DNA of 64,000 nucleotides from Brevundimonas variabilis (GTDB taxonomy: Bacteria; Pseudomonadota; Alphaproteobacteria; Caulobacterales; Caulobacteraceae): the NCBI RefSeq assembly GCF_014199945.1, contig NZ_JACHOR010000005.1, positions 62,001 through 126,000 on the forward strand. The letters run 5' to 3'. The translations under genes and the position numbers were made by a program. Positions 27,036-36,313 of the stretch are shown here, piece after piece. How positions within the stretch are numbered: position 1 is the stretch's first letter; each line of letters begins with the position of its first letter. Under the pieces are notes generated by a model. The model searched no databases and was not told the origin of the DNA. It worked only from the letters and a program-made list of their open reading frames with translations.

Positions 27036-27186
27036 CGTTCACCATCGGACTGCGACGCCCCGACACCCCTCTGGAGGCCGGGGCCGGTTGCGGTCCGGGC
27101 GCTAGCGTGTCAGAGACGCCCACGCAAGAAATTCGCCCTTTGCCACGTCTGTGGCGGGGCCTTTTAGACGGGATGCGACGACGCGA

Positions 27187-27924
27187 ATGAGCGGCGATCT
27201 GAACTTCAACAAGATCATGGGCGCAGGCCTGGCGACAGCGTTCGTCATCCTGATCGCACAACAGGTATCCGGCGCGATCTATGCGCCCAAGGCCCCCGAG
27301 AAGATGGGCTATTTCGTCGACGTGCCGGAAGAGGCCGCCGCCGGAGCCGAGGAGGCCGAGCTGCCACCGGATTGGGGCACATTGATCCCGGTCGCCGATC
27401 TGGCTGCCGGTGAGGCCGCCTTCGCGCGCTGCGTCGCCTGCCACACGATCAATGCCGGGGGTGCCAACGGCATCGGCCCGAACCTGAACGGCGTCGTCGG
27501 TCGGGCGGTCGCCAGCCACGGCGGCTTTGCCTATTCGGAAGCCATGACGGGCCATGTGTCGGTCGACCCGACCTGGTCGCTGGATGCGCTGGACAAATTC
27601 ATCACGGCCCCCGCCCGCTATGTAGCCGGCACCAAGATGTCGTTCGCCGGTCTGCGCGACACCGAGGCGCGCGTGAACCTGATCGCCTATCTGCGCTCGC
27701 AGGGGTCGCCCGGCTTCGCCGTCCCGGCTCCGGATCCCGCCCGCCAGCCCGGCGGTGCCGCAGCCGGTGCCGCGCCTGCCGCCACCGAGGGTGTGGCTCC
27801 GGTCGAGGGTGCGCCCGTGGGTCCCGAAGCGGCTCCGGCCACCGGTGTCGCCGGTCAGTCACCGACCCAGGCTGCCCCGGCGGCTCCGGCCGCAGCGACC
27901 AGCCCGGCACCGCCGAACGCCTGA
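27187..27924 (+). CDS. Membrane-anchored cytochrome c with Pro/Ala-rich tail
   Basis: Class I c-type cytochrome of about 245 residues; I chose the ATG at 27187 (MSGDLNFNKIMGAG) because it places the membrane anchor (LATAFVILIAQQVSGAIY) at the N-terminus as in CycM-type proteins. The haem site is CVACH near residue 80, with the Met ligand in GTKMSFAG. After the haem domain (ends near residue 180) comes a tail of about 65 residues almost wholly Ala, Pro, Gly and Val. It probably shuttles electrons between the bc1 complex and a terminal oxidase; the tail is of unknown role. A strong terminator follows. Confidence 0.9.
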   Translation: MSGDLNFNKIMGAGLATAFVILIAQQVSGAIYAPKAPEKMGYFVDVPEEAAAGAEEAELPPDWGTLIPVADLAAGEAAFARCVACHTINAGGANGIGPNLNGVVGRAVASHGGFAYSEAMTGHVSVDPTWSLDALDKFITAPARYVAGTKMSFAGLRDTEARVNLIAYLRSQGSPGFAVPAPDPARQPGGAAAGAAPAATEGVAPVEGAPVGPEAAPATGVAGQSPTQAAPAAPAAATSPAPPNA

Positions 27925-27945
27925 TCGCCGGGTTTCAGAATGTGG

Positions 27946-27973
27946 AAAGGGCGGGCTTCGGTCCGCCCTTTTT
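27946..27973. terminator. Rho-independent terminator between convergent genes
   Basis: AAAGGGCGG (27946-27954) pairs with CCGCCCTTT (27963-27971), with an 8-base loop and a continuing T-run on the + strand and an A/T-flanked stem in both directions. It serves the cytochrome gene and probably also the leftward NlpC/P60 gene, whose stop lies five bases away. Confidence 0.9.
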
Positions 27974-27977
27974 CGTT

Positions 27978-28820
27978 TCAGGCCGCGATGCGGCGAAACA
28001 CCGGGGCGTCGAACCCGTCGGCGCGGTAGCGGGCCTCGGCCTCGGCCAGGTTCTCGATCACGACCGCGCCGTGATGGCCGGTGGCATGGATCACCCGTTG
28101 GGCATCCAGCATCAGGGCCGAGTGTCCGGTCCAGGCCTGGTCGCCGGTCGCATGCGGCCAGACCACGAGATCGCCGCGCCGGGCCTGATCGCGGGCCACG
28201 CCCTCGCCCAGTCCGGCCTGCTGATCCGCAAATCGGGGGCCGGCGAGGCCGCAGGCATAGAGGGCCTGCTGCACCAGGCCCGAGCAGTCGGTGGCCTGTG
28301 ACGACCGCGCACCGGGCTGGTGGGGAACGCCCAGCAACCGCTCGGCGACTGATACCGGGTCGGCCTCGAAGGTGCCGATCGGCATCAGATGGGCGGCGAC
28401 GTCATCATTGTCGGCCACGACAAGGGCATTGAATGGCAGGTCGGCCGAGACCGAGGCGATCCTGTGCGTCGGCAGCGGTGCGCCCTCGGACAGGGCTGCG
28501 GCATCGATCCAGCCCACCAGGCCGTCGCGACGCGCCCGGCCCCAGACCCGCCCGCCGGCCCGGTCCAGCACATCGAAGGCCTCGCCGAAGAGCAGCTGGT
28601 CGATCCGCTCGGACCCGGCATCCTGTGAAATGTGAATATCGGCGACGGCGACGACACCGTGCATGGCGGTCGGGGCGCGATAGGCCTCTGCCTCGACACA
28701 CCCCTCCAGCGCCTGCTCGGCCAGGCCGGGCCGGGCGAGGGTCGTGCGGGGGTCCAGCAGGGCAGCATCGGTGAACAAGGGCGGCAGCTCGGTCTCGTTG
28801 AACCCGGATCGTCTCACCAC
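27978..28820 (-). CDS. NlpC/P60 family cysteine peptidase with SH3-like domain
   Basis: Likely peptidoglycan endopeptidase of the gamma-D-glutamyl-diamino-acid type. 280 residues from a GTG start. The first 155 residues are SH3-like modules (DVLDRAGGRVWGRARRDGLVGWI). The catalytic domain has Cys in QATDCSGLVQQAL, His in TGHSALMLD, and a third polar site in HATGHH. No signal peptide is evident, so it may act from the cytoplasm on recycled muropeptides, or the true start may differ. It lies between the cytochrome c gene (convergent) and the family B repeat array. Confidence 0.88.
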   Translation of the reverse strand: MVRRSGFNETELPPLFTDAALLDPRTTLARPGLAEQALEGCVEAEAYRAPTAMHGVVAVADIHISQDAGSERIDQLLFGEAFDVLDRAGGRVWGRARRDGLVGWIDAAALSEGAPLPTHRIASVSADLPFNALVVADNDDVAAHLMPIGTFEADPVSVAERLLGVPHQPGARSSQATDCSGLVQQALYACGLAGPRFADQQAGLGEGVARDQARRGDLVVWPHATGDQAWTGHSALMLDAQRVIHATGHHGAVVIENLAEAEARYRADGFDAPVFRRIAA

Positions 28821-28890
28821 AAGGCGAAAGTCCCGTTAACAGGAAAGATTTTTCTGTCGATAAAACGGGGGTGGAACCGCCCCTGCTTTC

Positions 28891-29358
28891 GTCATCCTAA
28901 GGCAAGCGCAGCGAAGACCGGGGGACGTCATCCTCCGGCGAGCGCAGCGAAGATCGGGGGACCCAGCGGCGCCGGGGCCGATGCCGGCATGTCGATGCCC
29001 GTCGCCTGTGTGCCCGACAGTGTCCTGCTCGCGCAGGCCGCTGGGTCCTCCGGTCTGCGCCGCGAAGTTGCGGCTTGCCGGAGGATGACGAAAGCCACGG
29101 TCGTCGTCATCCTCCGGCGCAGCGCAGCGAAGACCGGGGGACGTCATCCTCCGGCGCAGCGAAGCGGAGACCGGGGGACCCAGCGGCGCCGGGGGCGATG
29201 CCGGCATGTCGATGCCCGTCGCCTGTGTTCCCGACAGGGTCCTGCTCGCGCAGGCCGCTGGGTCCTCCGGTCTGCGCCGCGAAGATGCGGCTTGCCGAAG
29301 GATGACGAAAGCCACGGTCATCGTCATCCTCCGGCGCAGCGAAGCGAAGACCGGGGGA
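28891..29358. repeat. Nested array of family B palindromic elements
   Basis: Two complete elements of about 164 bp (28927-29089 and 29143-29306) are 90% or more alike by eye, including their centres. Each has a left arm GTCATCCTCCGGCG(C)AGCG... and an inverse right arm ending CCGGAGGATGAC. Three additional left arms without right arms precede, separate and follow them (28891-28925, about 29106-29141 and about 29332-29358). The 538-base gap between the NlpC/P60 and M17 genes holds nothing else. Confidence 0.88.
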
Positions 29359-30744
29359 TCAGCACGCCGGATAGCGGGCCGACAGCATGGCGTGGCAGGC
29401 GCGGATGGCCTGGGCCTCGCCGCCTTCGGGCCAGCCGGGGCGGGCGCGGGGGTTCCAGGCGAAGATGTCCATATGGGCCCAGGATCCGGTCGTCGGGGCA
29501 AAGCGCTGCAGGAACAGGGCGGCCGTCACCGACCCGGCCTGGGCCCAGCCGGCCGAATCGTTGCGGACGTCGGCGATCTCGCTGTCCACCGCAGTCCGGT
29601 AACCGCCCCACAGCGGCAGGCGCCAGCAGGGGTCCTGCACCGCCCGCCCGGCACCCAGGATCGCCTCGGCCAGGGCGTCGTCGTCGGTGTAGAGCGGCGG
29701 CAATTCGGGGCCCAGGGCGACCCGGGCCGCGCCGGTCAGGGTGGCGAAGTCCAGCGTCAGGTCCGGTGCATGCTCGCCGGCCCGCGCCAGGCAGTCCGCC
29801 AGAACCAGCCGGCCCTCGGCATCGGTGTTGCCGATCTCGATGGTCAGGCCCTTGCGGCTGGACAGGACATCGCCTGGCCGGAAGGCGTCCGCCGAGATCG
29901 CATTCTCGACCGCGCCGATCAGGACCACCAGCCGCACCGCCAGGCCGGACCCCATGACCATGTGCGCCAGGGCCAGGGCGTGGGCGGCACCGCCCATGTC
30001 CTTCTTCATGTTGCGCATGCCGGCGCCGCCCTTGATGTTCAGGCCGCCGGTGTCGAACACGACGCCCTTGCCGACCAGCGCCACCAGCGGCAGGTCGGTG
30101 CGGTCGAGGTTCCAGCCGATCTCGATGATGCGGGGTGCCCGCTCTGCCGTGGCGGCGCGGCCGACGGCATGGATGGCCGGATAGTTTGCGTCCAGCAGGG
30201 CGTCGCCGACGACCACAGTGGTCCGGGCTCCGTGCTGTTCGGCGATCTCGCGGGCCAGGGTCTCGATCTGCAGGGGGCCCATGTCGGCGGCGGGTGTGTC
30301 GACCATCTGGCGGGCGAGGGCACAGGCCGAGGCGATCCGGGCGGTGGCGTCGAGGTCGAGGCCATCCGGTGCGACCAGCCGCACGGCACCCTTGTCGGGC
30401 CGCGCCTTGTAGCGGTCGAACCGGTACTGACCCATGACGAAGGCCAGCGCGGCCAGCCCTGCGTCGCCGGTGGCGACCCCCTCCAGCCGCCAGTCGCCCG
30501 CTGGCAGACGCGCGGCCACACTGCGCAGGCTCATGGGGTCGAAACGGTCTCCGGCTCCGACCAGCGCGGCCTCGACCGAGCCGTCGGCACCGGGCACCAG
30601 CAGCAGCTGCCCCGGCCGTCCCTGAAAGTCGTTCGCCGCGGCCCAGGCCGCCGCCCGATCCTCCAGCCCCGTTCCCGCGCTCACGATCCGCAGCGGCCGT
30701 GCCGCGTCGGAGGCGGCGATCAGGGCGTCGGACGATCGGGACAT
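29359..30744 (-). CDS. M17 family leucyl aminopeptidase (PepB-like)
   Basis: Two-metal aminopeptidase of 461 residues. The M17 signature NTDAEGRLVLAD is complete, preceded by the metal-binding KGVVFDTGGLNIK and MKKDMGGAA. The Asp in DFATLTGAA completes the site. The N-terminal domain is short and divergent, as in the proteobacterial leucyl aminopeptidase family sometimes labelled PepB-like, rather than PepA (about 500 residues). Cytoplasmic role in peptide turnover expected. The 3' end abuts a family B repeat arm. Confidence 0.92.
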   Translation of the reverse strand: MSRSSDALIAASDAARPLRIVSAGTGLEDRAAAWAAANDFQGRPGQLLLVPGADGSVEAALVGAGDRFDPMSLRSVAARLPAGDWRLEGVATGDAGLAALAFVMGQYRFDRYKARPDKGAVRLVAPDGLDLDATARIASACALARQMVDTPAADMGPLQIETLAREIAEQHGARTTVVVGDALLDANYPAIHAVGRAATAERAPRIIEIGWNLDRTDLPLVALVGKGVVFDTGGLNIKGGAGMRNMKKDMGGAAHALALAHMVMGSGLAVRLVVLIGAVENAISADAFRPGDVLSSRKGLTIEIGNTDAEGRLVLADCLARAGEHAPDLTLDFATLTGAARVALGPELPPLYTDDDALAEAILGAGRAVQDPCWRLPLWGGYRTAVDSEIADVRNDSAGWAQAGSVTAALFLQRFAPTTGSWAHMDIFAWNPRARPGWPEGGEAQAIRACHAMLSARYPAC

Positions 30745-30827
30745 GCGGACCTCGTTTGCGGGCGTTAACCAATGATTGACGGCGAAGCGGGATTCTGTGG
30801 CTTCAGGATTCCGATCGGACCATCCCC

Positions 30828-31652
30828 ATGTCGCGCAACGCTGCCCTCACCGCAATCGGCCTCGCCACCCTGACCCTGTGGTCCGTGCCCGCAGGGGCGC
30901 AGGATCGGGGACGCGACCGCGAAGCGGCACAGGCCCCTGCGGCAGCCCCCGCTGCGGCGCCGCGCCAGCCCGCCACGGCCGAGGAGCGCGCAGCCTATGA
31001 CCGGCTCGACCCCCTGGCCCGATCGGTGGTCTGGGCGCGCGAGCGGGACGTCAATCCCAACGATCCCGTCGCGGGCGTCAAGGTCGCCGAGGCCATGCGC
31101 CAGCTTGGCCAGTACGAGGCCGCCGTCCAGGCGGCCGACGGGGTGCTGGTGGCCCAGCCGAACAATATCGAGGCCATGCTGGAGCTGGGTCGCGCCCATA
31201 TCGCCCGGGGCCAGGCCTTCTACGGCATCGCCGCGCTCGAACGGGCGCAGGCCCTGGCCCCCAATGACTGGCGGCCCCTGTCCCTGCTGGGCGTGGCCTA
31301 TACGGCCGTGCGCCGGACCGAGGATGGCCGCGACGCCTGGAACCGGGGCCTGATCCTGGCACCCGACAACCCCGACATCCTGACCAATGCCGCCATGGCC
31401 CTGACCTCGCAGGGCGACCCGGCCGGGGCGGAGACCCTGCTGCGCCGCGCCGTGGCCCAGCCCAACGCGACGCTGAAGATGCGCCAGAACCTCGCGCTGG
31501 TGCTTGGCCTCCAGGGCAAGACCGCCGAGGCCGAACAGATCCTGCGCCGCGACCTTCCGCCCGAGGCCGCCGACCGCAATCTGCAATGGCTGCGCGCAAA
31601 GGCCGCCACGCCCGCCGACGCCGCCCGCACCTGGGACTCGCTGCAACAATAA
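30828..31652 (+). CDS. Exported TPR protein (possibly TadD/CpaI-like)
   Basis: 274 residues with a signal peptide (MSRNAALTAIGLATLTLWSVPAGAQ), an Ala/Pro-rich linker, then about five tetratricopeptide repeats from residue 80 on (for example EAMLELGRAHIARGQAFYGI and LTNAAMALTSQGDPAGAETL). The protein resembles Flp-pilus TadD-type TPR proteins, but it is not in the pilus locus and lacks a lipobox, so that link is weak. Periplasmic protein-protein scaffold is the safe description. Confidence 0.85.
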   Translation: MSRNAALTAIGLATLTLWSVPAGAQDRGRDREAAQAPAAAPAAAPRQPATAEERAAYDRLDPLARSVVWARERDVNPNDPVAGVKVAEAMRQLGQYEAAVQAADGVLVAQPNNIEAMLELGRAHIARGQAFYGIAALERAQALAPNDWRPLSLLGVAYTAVRRTEDGRDAWNRGLILAPDNPDILTNAAMALTSQGDPAGAETLLRRAVAQPNATLKMRQNLALVLGLQGKTAEAEQILRRDLPPEAADRNLQWLRAKAATPADAARTWDSLQQ

Positions 31653-31657
31653 TCAAT

Positions 31658-31786
31658 CCGCTCATCCCGGCGAAAGCCGGGACCCAGTGCCGTGGGCTGG
31701 AGTCTGGCCCAGTCACGCAGTGCTGTTGATCCCGCTCACCCTGTTCGCAAGAAGCACTGGGTCCCGGCTTTCGCCGGGATGAGCGG
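31658..31786. repeat. Paired-arm palindromic element, family A copy 4
   Basis: 129 bp, starting six bases after the TPR gene stop and ending 53 bases before the IscU-like start. Both arms match the family consensus CGCTCATCCCGGCGAAAGCC exactly. Confidence 0.93.
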
Positions 31787-31838
31787 AACAGGGGGAGAGC
31801 AATTTGGAGCGGGGCTCCACAAGGCTTATCTGCAGACC

Positions 31839-32309
31839 ATGATCGATGACCTCTACAGCGCCCGCATCCTGCGTCTGGCCGCCAACCTGCCGCATGCGGG
31901 ACGGCTGGCCGCGCCCCAGGGCACGGGCGAGCGGGTCGCGAAACTGTGCGGATCGCGGGCGACGGTCGATGTGGTTCTGGATGCCGGGGGTCGGGTTTCC
32001 GAATTTGCCCAGGACGTGAAGGCCTGTGCCCTCGGCCAGGCCGCTGCCGGCGTGCTGGGCGAGGCCGTCATCGGCGCGACGGCGATCGAGATCCAGACCG
32101 CCCGCGATGCCACCCTGGCCATGCTCAAGTCCGGCGGCGAGGGACCCGAGGGCCGGTTCGAGGGCCTGCGCGCCCTGAAACAGGTCGCTGACTATCCCGC
32201 CCGACACGCCTCGACCCTGGTGGCGATCGAGGCCACGCTGGAAGCCGTCGCCCGCGCCGGCGATCCGGCCATCCGTCCCGACACCGCCCTGCGGCGCGCG
32301 GAGGCATGA
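31839..32309 (+). CDS. IscU/NifU-N-like iron-sulfur scaffold protein, third cysteine absent
   Basis: 156 residues from ATG 31839. Upstream in-frame codons run into a repeat element and are not coding. Two scaffold cysteines are present in [11 protein letters not shown] and KACALGQAA. At the place where IscU has HC (as in LHCS), this protein has RHAS: His kept, third Cys replaced by Ala. A full Fe-S scaffold role is therefore uncertain; it may deliver or bind clusters differently. It overlaps yidD by four bases (ATGA), so it is translationally coupled. Confidence 0.82.
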   Translation: MIDDLYSARILRLAANLPHAGRLAAPQGTGERVAKLCGSRATVDVVLDAGGRVSEFAQDVKACALGQAAAGVLGEAVIGATAIEIQTARDATLAMLKSGGEGPEGRFEGLRALKQVADYPARHASTLVAIEATLEAVARAGDPAIRPDTALRRAEA

Positions 32310-32560
32310 GCGACGCACCGGCTCCGTCCCTTTACGAACGCGGCGTCCGCGCGGCCCATCGGGGCTACAAGATCACCCTCAGCCCCCTGATCGGCCAGTC
32401 GTGCCGCTATCTGCCGACCTGTTCCGACTATGCCCGCGATGCCCTGTTGCAGCATGGACCGGCACGGGGGGGGTGGCTCATGGTCAAGAGGCTCTGTAAA
32501 TGCCACCCCTTCGGCGGGTCGGGCTATGATCCGGTGCCGCTGCCTTCTGACAAAGACTGA
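32306..32560 (+). CDS. yidD: Membrane protein insertion efficiency factor
   Basis: 84 residues, the usual size of YidD, which aids YidC-dependent insertion of inner-membrane proteins. The family block [20 protein letters not shown] is intact, followed by [18 protein letters not shown]. It overlaps the IscU-like gene by ATGA at 32306-32309 and ends three bases before thrS. In many bacteria yidD sits between rnpA and yidC, so this operon context is different. Confidence 0.96.
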   Translation: MSDAPAPSLYERGVRAAHRGYKITLSPLIGQSCRYLPTCSDYARDALLQHGPARGGWLMVKRLCKCHPFGGSGYDPVPLPSDKD

Positions 32561-32563
32561 CCG

Positions 32564-34489
32564 ATGATCCAGCTGACCTTTCCCGACGGTGCCACGCGCG
32601 AATATGCGGCCGGCTCGACGGCGCGTGACGTGGCCCACGCCATTTCGCCCTCGCTCGCCAAGAAGGCCGTCCTGGCCGAGCTGAACGGTGAGCAGCGCGA
32701 CCTGAACCGGGTGCTGGAGACCAGCGGCAGTTTCCGCCTGATCATGCGCGACGACCCCGAGGCGCTGTACACGATCCGCCATGACACGGCCCACGTCCTG
32801 GCCGAGGCCGTCCAGAAGCTGTTTCCCGGCACCCAGGTCACCATCGGTCCGGCGATCGAGGACGGCTTCTATTACGACTTCTACCGCCAGACCCCGTTCT
32901 CGACCGATGACTTCGCCGCGATCGAGAAGGAGATGGGCCGGATCGTCGATCGCGATGCCAAATTCGAGCGCGAGGTCTGGGACCGCGACGAGGCCATCCT
33001 GTTCTTCGAGGCCCGGGGCGAAAGCTTCAAGGCCGAGCTGATCCGCGACCTGCCCGAGGCCGAGACCATCACCCTCTACAAACAGGGCGACTGGATCGAC
33101 CTGTGCCGGGGGCCGCATTTCCCCTCGACCCGCCACGTCGGCAAGGCGTTCAAACTGACCAAACTGGCCGGGGCCTACTGGCGCGGGGACTCGAACCGCG
33201 AGCAGCTGCAGCGGATCTACGGCACGGCCTGGGCGACCAAGGAAGACCTCGACGCCTACATGACCCGGCTGGAGGAGGCCGAAAAGCGCGACCACAGGAA
33301 GCTGGGCCGCGCCATGGAACTGTTCCACATGCAGGAAGAGGGCCGGGGCATGGTCTTCTGGCACCCCAAGGGCTGGGTGCTGTGGCAGGTCATCGAGGCC
33401 TATATGCGCCGCCGCCTGGATGCCGCCGGCTATGTCGAGGTCAAGACGCCCCAGGTGCTGGACCGGAAATTCTGGGAGGCCTCGGGCCACTGGGAGAAAT
33501 ACCGCCCCAACATGTTCGTCTGCGAGACGGTGGAGGGCGAGACCCTCAGCCTGAAGCCGATGAACTGCCCCGGTCACGTCCAGATCTTCGGCATCGGCCA
33601 GCGGTCCTACCGCGAGCTGCCGCTGCGCATGGCCGAGTTCGGGGCCTGCCACCGCTATGAGCCGTCGGGGGCCCTGCACGGCCTGATGCGGGTGCGCGGC
33701 TTCACCCAGGACGACGCCCACATCTTCTGCCGCGAGGACCAGATCGTCGAGGAGACGCGGGCCTTCATCGAACTGACCCGACTGGTGCACGCCGACCTGG
33801 GGATGCACACCCACGAGATCGCCCTGGCCACCCGGCCGGAGGTTCGCGCCGGTTCGGACGAATTCTGGGACAAGGCCGAAGCCATGCTGGGCGAGGCCGC
33901 GCGTCTCGCCGGGGTCGAGCCGGTCATCGCCGAGGGCGACGGCGCCTTCTATGCGCCCAAGCTGGACTTCATCGTCAAGGACGCCATCGGCCGGACCTGG
34001 ACCTGCGGCACCCTGCAGCTCGACTATGTCCTGCCCGAGCGGCTGGACGCCACCTATGTCGGCGAGGACGGCCAGAAGCACCGGCCCGTCATGCTGCACC
34101 GGGCCATCCTGGGGTCGTTCGAGCGGTTCATCGGCATCATGATCGAGAATTTCGCCGGAGCCTTCCCGCTGTGGCTGGCCCCGGTGCAGGCCGTGGTGGC
34201 GACCATCACCTCGGACGCCGACGACTATGCGCTGGAGGTGGCCGCCAAATTCAAGGCCGCCGGCCTGCGCGTCGAGACCGATCTGAGGAACGAGAAGGTC
34301 GGCTACAAGGTGCGCGAACATTCGGTCGGCAAGGTCCCGGTCATCGCCGTCGTCGGCCGCAGCGAGGCCGCCGAGGGCCAGGTGGCCATCCGCCGCCTGG
34401 GGTCCCAGGCCCAGACCCTGGTCACCGTCGAGGAGGCCATCCGCATCCTGACCGAGGAAGCCACCCCGCCCGACCTGCGCGTTCCGTAA
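32564..34489 (+). CDS. thrS: Threonyl-tRNA synthetase
   Basis: Class II synthetase of 641 residues. It has the TGS domain (residues 1-60), the editing N2 domain ([17 protein letters not shown], with a second zinc-like His/Cys set in [14 protein letters not shown]), motif 1 around [15 protein letters not shown], the zinc-binding Cys in [10 protein letters not shown], motif 2 [20 protein letters not shown], motif 3 [17 protein letters not shown], and the C-terminal anticodon-binding domain. No long leader exists, as it starts three bases after yidD, so translational operator control of the E. coli type is unlikely. Confidence 0.97.
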   Translation: MIQLTFPDGATREYAAGSTARDVAHAISPSLAKKAVLAELNGEQRDLNRVLETSGSFRLIMRDDPEALYTIRHDTAHVLAEAVQKLFPGTQVTIGPAIEDGFYYDFYRQTPFSTDDFAAIEKEMGRIVDRDAKFEREVWDRDEAILFFEARGESFKAELIRDLPEAETITLYKQGDWIDLCRGPHFPSTRHVGKAFKLTKLAGAYWRGDSNREQLQRIYGTAWATKEDLDAYMTRLEEAEKRDHRKLGRAMELFHMQEEGRGMVFWHPKGWVLWQVIEAYMRRRLDAAGYVEVKTPQVLDRKFWEASGHWEKYRPNMFVCETVEGETLSLKPMNCPGHVQIFGIGQRSYRELPLRMAEFGACHRYEPSGALHGLMRVRGFTQDDAHIFCREDQIVEETRAFIELTRLVHADLGMHTHEIALATRPEVRAGSDEFWDKAEAMLGEAARLAGVEPVIAEGDGAFYAPKLDFIVKDAIGRTWTCGTLQLDYVLPERLDATYVGEDGQKHRPVMLHRAILGSFERFIGIMIENFAGAFPLWLAPVQAVVATITSDADDYALEVAAKFKAAGLRVETDLRNEKVGYKVREHSVGKVPVIAVVGRSEAAEGQVAIRRLGSQAQTLVTVEEAIRILTEEATPPDLRVP

Positions 34490-34491
34490 AT

Positions 34492-34647
34492 CCGCTCATC
34501 CCGGCCCGTTCATCCCTGCCCGTTCATCCCGGCGAAAGCCGGGACCCAGTGCTTTCGCAGGGCACGGTGCGCGGGATTGAGAGCGCGGCCCGATTCATAC
34601 TCATACCTCCCAAAGGTCTGGGTCCCGGCTTTCGCCGGGATGAGCGG
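34492..34647. repeat. Family A element copy 5 with a stuttered left arm
   Basis: The core is a normal paired-arm element of about 124-128 bp ending at 34647. Its left arm is preceded by two aborted beginnings (CGCTCATCCCGG, then CGTTCATCCCTG, at 34493-34523), so the arm start is present three times. This suggests template slippage or repeated insertion at the same spot. Confidence 0.88.
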
Positions 34648-34704
34648 TAAGGGGAAAAGGGACGGGGGCGGATTTTTGCCGCTGGCTGCGCTAAGGACCC
34701 GCCC

Positions 34705-35454
34705 ATGCCCTTCACCGCCACTGTCCTGACCATGTTCCCCGAGGCCTTTCCGGGGCCGCTCGGCGTGTCGCTGATCGGGACGGCCTGGCGCGAGAAGGGG
34801 CTGTGGAGCCTCGAAACCCTTGACATCCGGGGCTTCAGCGACGATAGGCGCGGCTTCCTGGACGACACCCCCGCGGGTGGCGGCCCCGGACAGGTTCTGA
34901 AGGCGGACGTGGTGGCCCGGGCACTGGACAGTGTCACAGGTCCGCCCCGGCCGCTTTTGTACATGAGCGCACGCGGTCGACCCCTGACGCAGGCGCGCGC
35001 GAAGGACTGGGCAAGGGCGGACGGGATCACCGTCCTCTGCGGCCGGTTCGAGGGGGTGGACCAGCGGGTGCTCGACGCCCGGGGGTTCGAGGAGGTCTCC
35101 GTCGGAGACGCGGTCCTCGCCGGTGGCGAGGCGGCGGCGATGCTGGTGATCGAGGCGTGCGTGAGACTTCTGCCCGGCGTCCTCGGCCAGGCAGCCAGTC
35201 TGAGTAGCGAGAGTTTCGAGGACGGTCTTCTGGAGCATCCGCAGTACACGCGACCGCGGACGTTCGAGGGACTGGAGATACCCGAGGTGCTTCTGTCGGG
35301 CGATCACAAGCGGATCGCGCAATGGCAGCAGCAGCAGCGGGAAGAGACGACCCGGGAACGCCGGCCAGACCTCTGGGCGGCGCATCTGGAAAACCGACCT
35401 GCGGAGACATCCGCCAAATCACAGCTAAAGGGCAAAAAAGCCCAAGGAGACTAG
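34705..35454 (+). CDS. trmD: tRNA (guanine37-N1)-methyltransferase
   Basis: SPOUT-class methyltransferase that makes m1G37 and prevents +1 frameshifting. 249 residues. The N-terminus is [15 protein letters not shown], the conserved [13 protein letters not shown] segment lies near 57-70, and [11 protein letters not shown] plus [20 protein letters not shown] form the trefoil knot and SAM site. The C-terminal helical domain carries [12 protein letters not shown]. It is two bases from rplS, so they are cotranscribed. rimM and rpsP, its usual upstream partners, are not here. Confidence 0.96.
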   Translation: MPFTATVLTMFPEAFPGPLGVSLIGTAWREKGLWSLETLDIRGFSDDRRGFLDDTPAGGGPGQVLKADVVARALDSVTGPPRPLLYMSARGRPLTQARAKDWARADGITVLCGRFEGVDQRVLDARGFEEVSVGDAVLAGGEAAAMLVIEACVRLLPGVLGQAASLSSESFEDGLLEHPQYTRPRTFEGLEIPEVLLSGDHKRIAQWQQQQREETTRERRPDLWAAHLENRPAETSAKSQLKGKKAQGD

Positions 35455-35455
35455 A

Positions 35456-35878
35456 ATGAACATTCTTCAGACGATCGAAGCCGAAGAAAAAGCCCGCCTG
35501 CTCGCCGTGCGCGAGATCCCGAACTTCCAGCCCGGCGACACCCTGCGGGTCATGGTCAAGATCAAGGAAGGCGAGCGCGAACGCATCCAGGCGTTCGAAG
35601 GCGTCTGCATCGCCCGTGACGGCGGCGGCGTGAACGAGACCTTCACGGTCCGCAAGATTTCCTTCGGTGAAGGCGTGGAGCGGAAATTCCCGATCCTGTC
35701 GCCGAACATCGATGCCATCGAGGTCAAGCGTCGCGGCGTCGTCCGGCGCGCCAAGCTCTATTACCTGCGCGACCGTCGCGGCAAGTCGGCCCGGATCGCC
35801 GAGCGCCAGACCGTCCGCCCGGCCAAGGGTGCCGTGGTTCCGGTCACCGGCACCGCCGAGAAGCCCGAGGATAACTGA
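35456..35878 (+). CDS. rplS: 50S ribosomal protein L19
   Basis: 140 residues; contacts 16S rRNA at the subunit interface (bridge B8). The core [41 protein letters not shown] and [15 protein letters not shown] are canonical. The roughly 20 residues after the core ([20 protein letters not shown]) are longer than in E. coli, as in other alphaproteobacteria. Downstream are a family C hairpin, then a strong terminator. Confidence 0.97.
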   Translation: MNILQTIEAEEKARLLAVREIPNFQPGDTLRVMVKIKEGERERIQAFEGVCIARDGGGVNETFTVRKISFGEGVERKFPILSPNIDAIEVKRRGVVRRAKLYYLRDRRGKSARIAERQTVRPAKGAVVPVTGTAEKPEDN

Positions 35879-35879
35879 C

Positions 35880-35913
35880 TTTCTGGGGCTATCGCGCTTC
35901 GCGCGACTTGAGC
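35880..35913. repeat. Short nested hairpin, family C copy 1
   Basis: TTCTGGGGCTATCGCGCTTC followed by GCGCGACTTGAGC. GCGC/GCGC forms an inner hairpin around TTC, and GGCT pairs with AGC(C) outside. It starts one base after the rplS stop. Two near-identical copies lie at 42102-42178. Confidence 0.85.
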
Positions 35914-35925
35914 GCTCAGTTGATG

Positions 35926-35960
35926 GGGCCTCGGCGGAAACGCCGGGGCCCTTTCCGTTT
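35926..35960 (+). terminator. Rho-independent terminator of trmD-rplS
   Basis: GGGCCTCGGCG (35926-35936), GAAA tetraloop, CGCCGGGGCCC (35941-35951): an 11-bp stem with one T-G pair, followed by TTTCCGTTTCCTTT. Confidence 0.88.
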
Positions 35961-35970
35961 CCTTTCCCTC

Positions 35971-36136
35971 GTCATCCTCCGGCGCAGCGCAGCGAAGACC
36001 GGGGGACCCAGTTGCGCGCGAGAGCGCGAACCTGTCGCGACCACAGCCCTGTCGGCATCCTGCCTGAAAAGACCGCCTTCTGCGCCGCCGGGTCCCCCAG
36101 TCTGCGCCGCGAGGACGCGGCTTGCCGGAGGATGAC
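35971..36136. repeat. Family B palindromic element copy 3
   Basis: 166 bp with left arm GTCATCCTCCGGCGCAGCGC and inverse right arm ending TTGCCGGAGGATGAC. The inner boundary motif (GGGGGACCCAG and its inverse) is kept while the centre differs from copies 1-2. The remaining gap to 36313 shows no gene. Confidence 0.9.
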
Positions 36137-36313
36137 GAAAGAAAGCGGGGGCTAACTGATCCTGAACCCAAACTCCGTCCGTGATCGGAACGTCTCGCCG
36201 GGGTGCGCGGTGGTGGGGTGTGCAGCCCACCCACGCCCAATGTGAATGCAGCGTATTCGGGCTGAAGCTCTATGACGCTTTCTGGCAAGTTCCGAGGCGT
36301 TGATCCGCTCCGC

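Noticed and set aside
32192..34321. A 709-codon minus-strand frame opposite thrS
   Set aside because: Overlaps the fully matched thrS gene and shows no protein family features.
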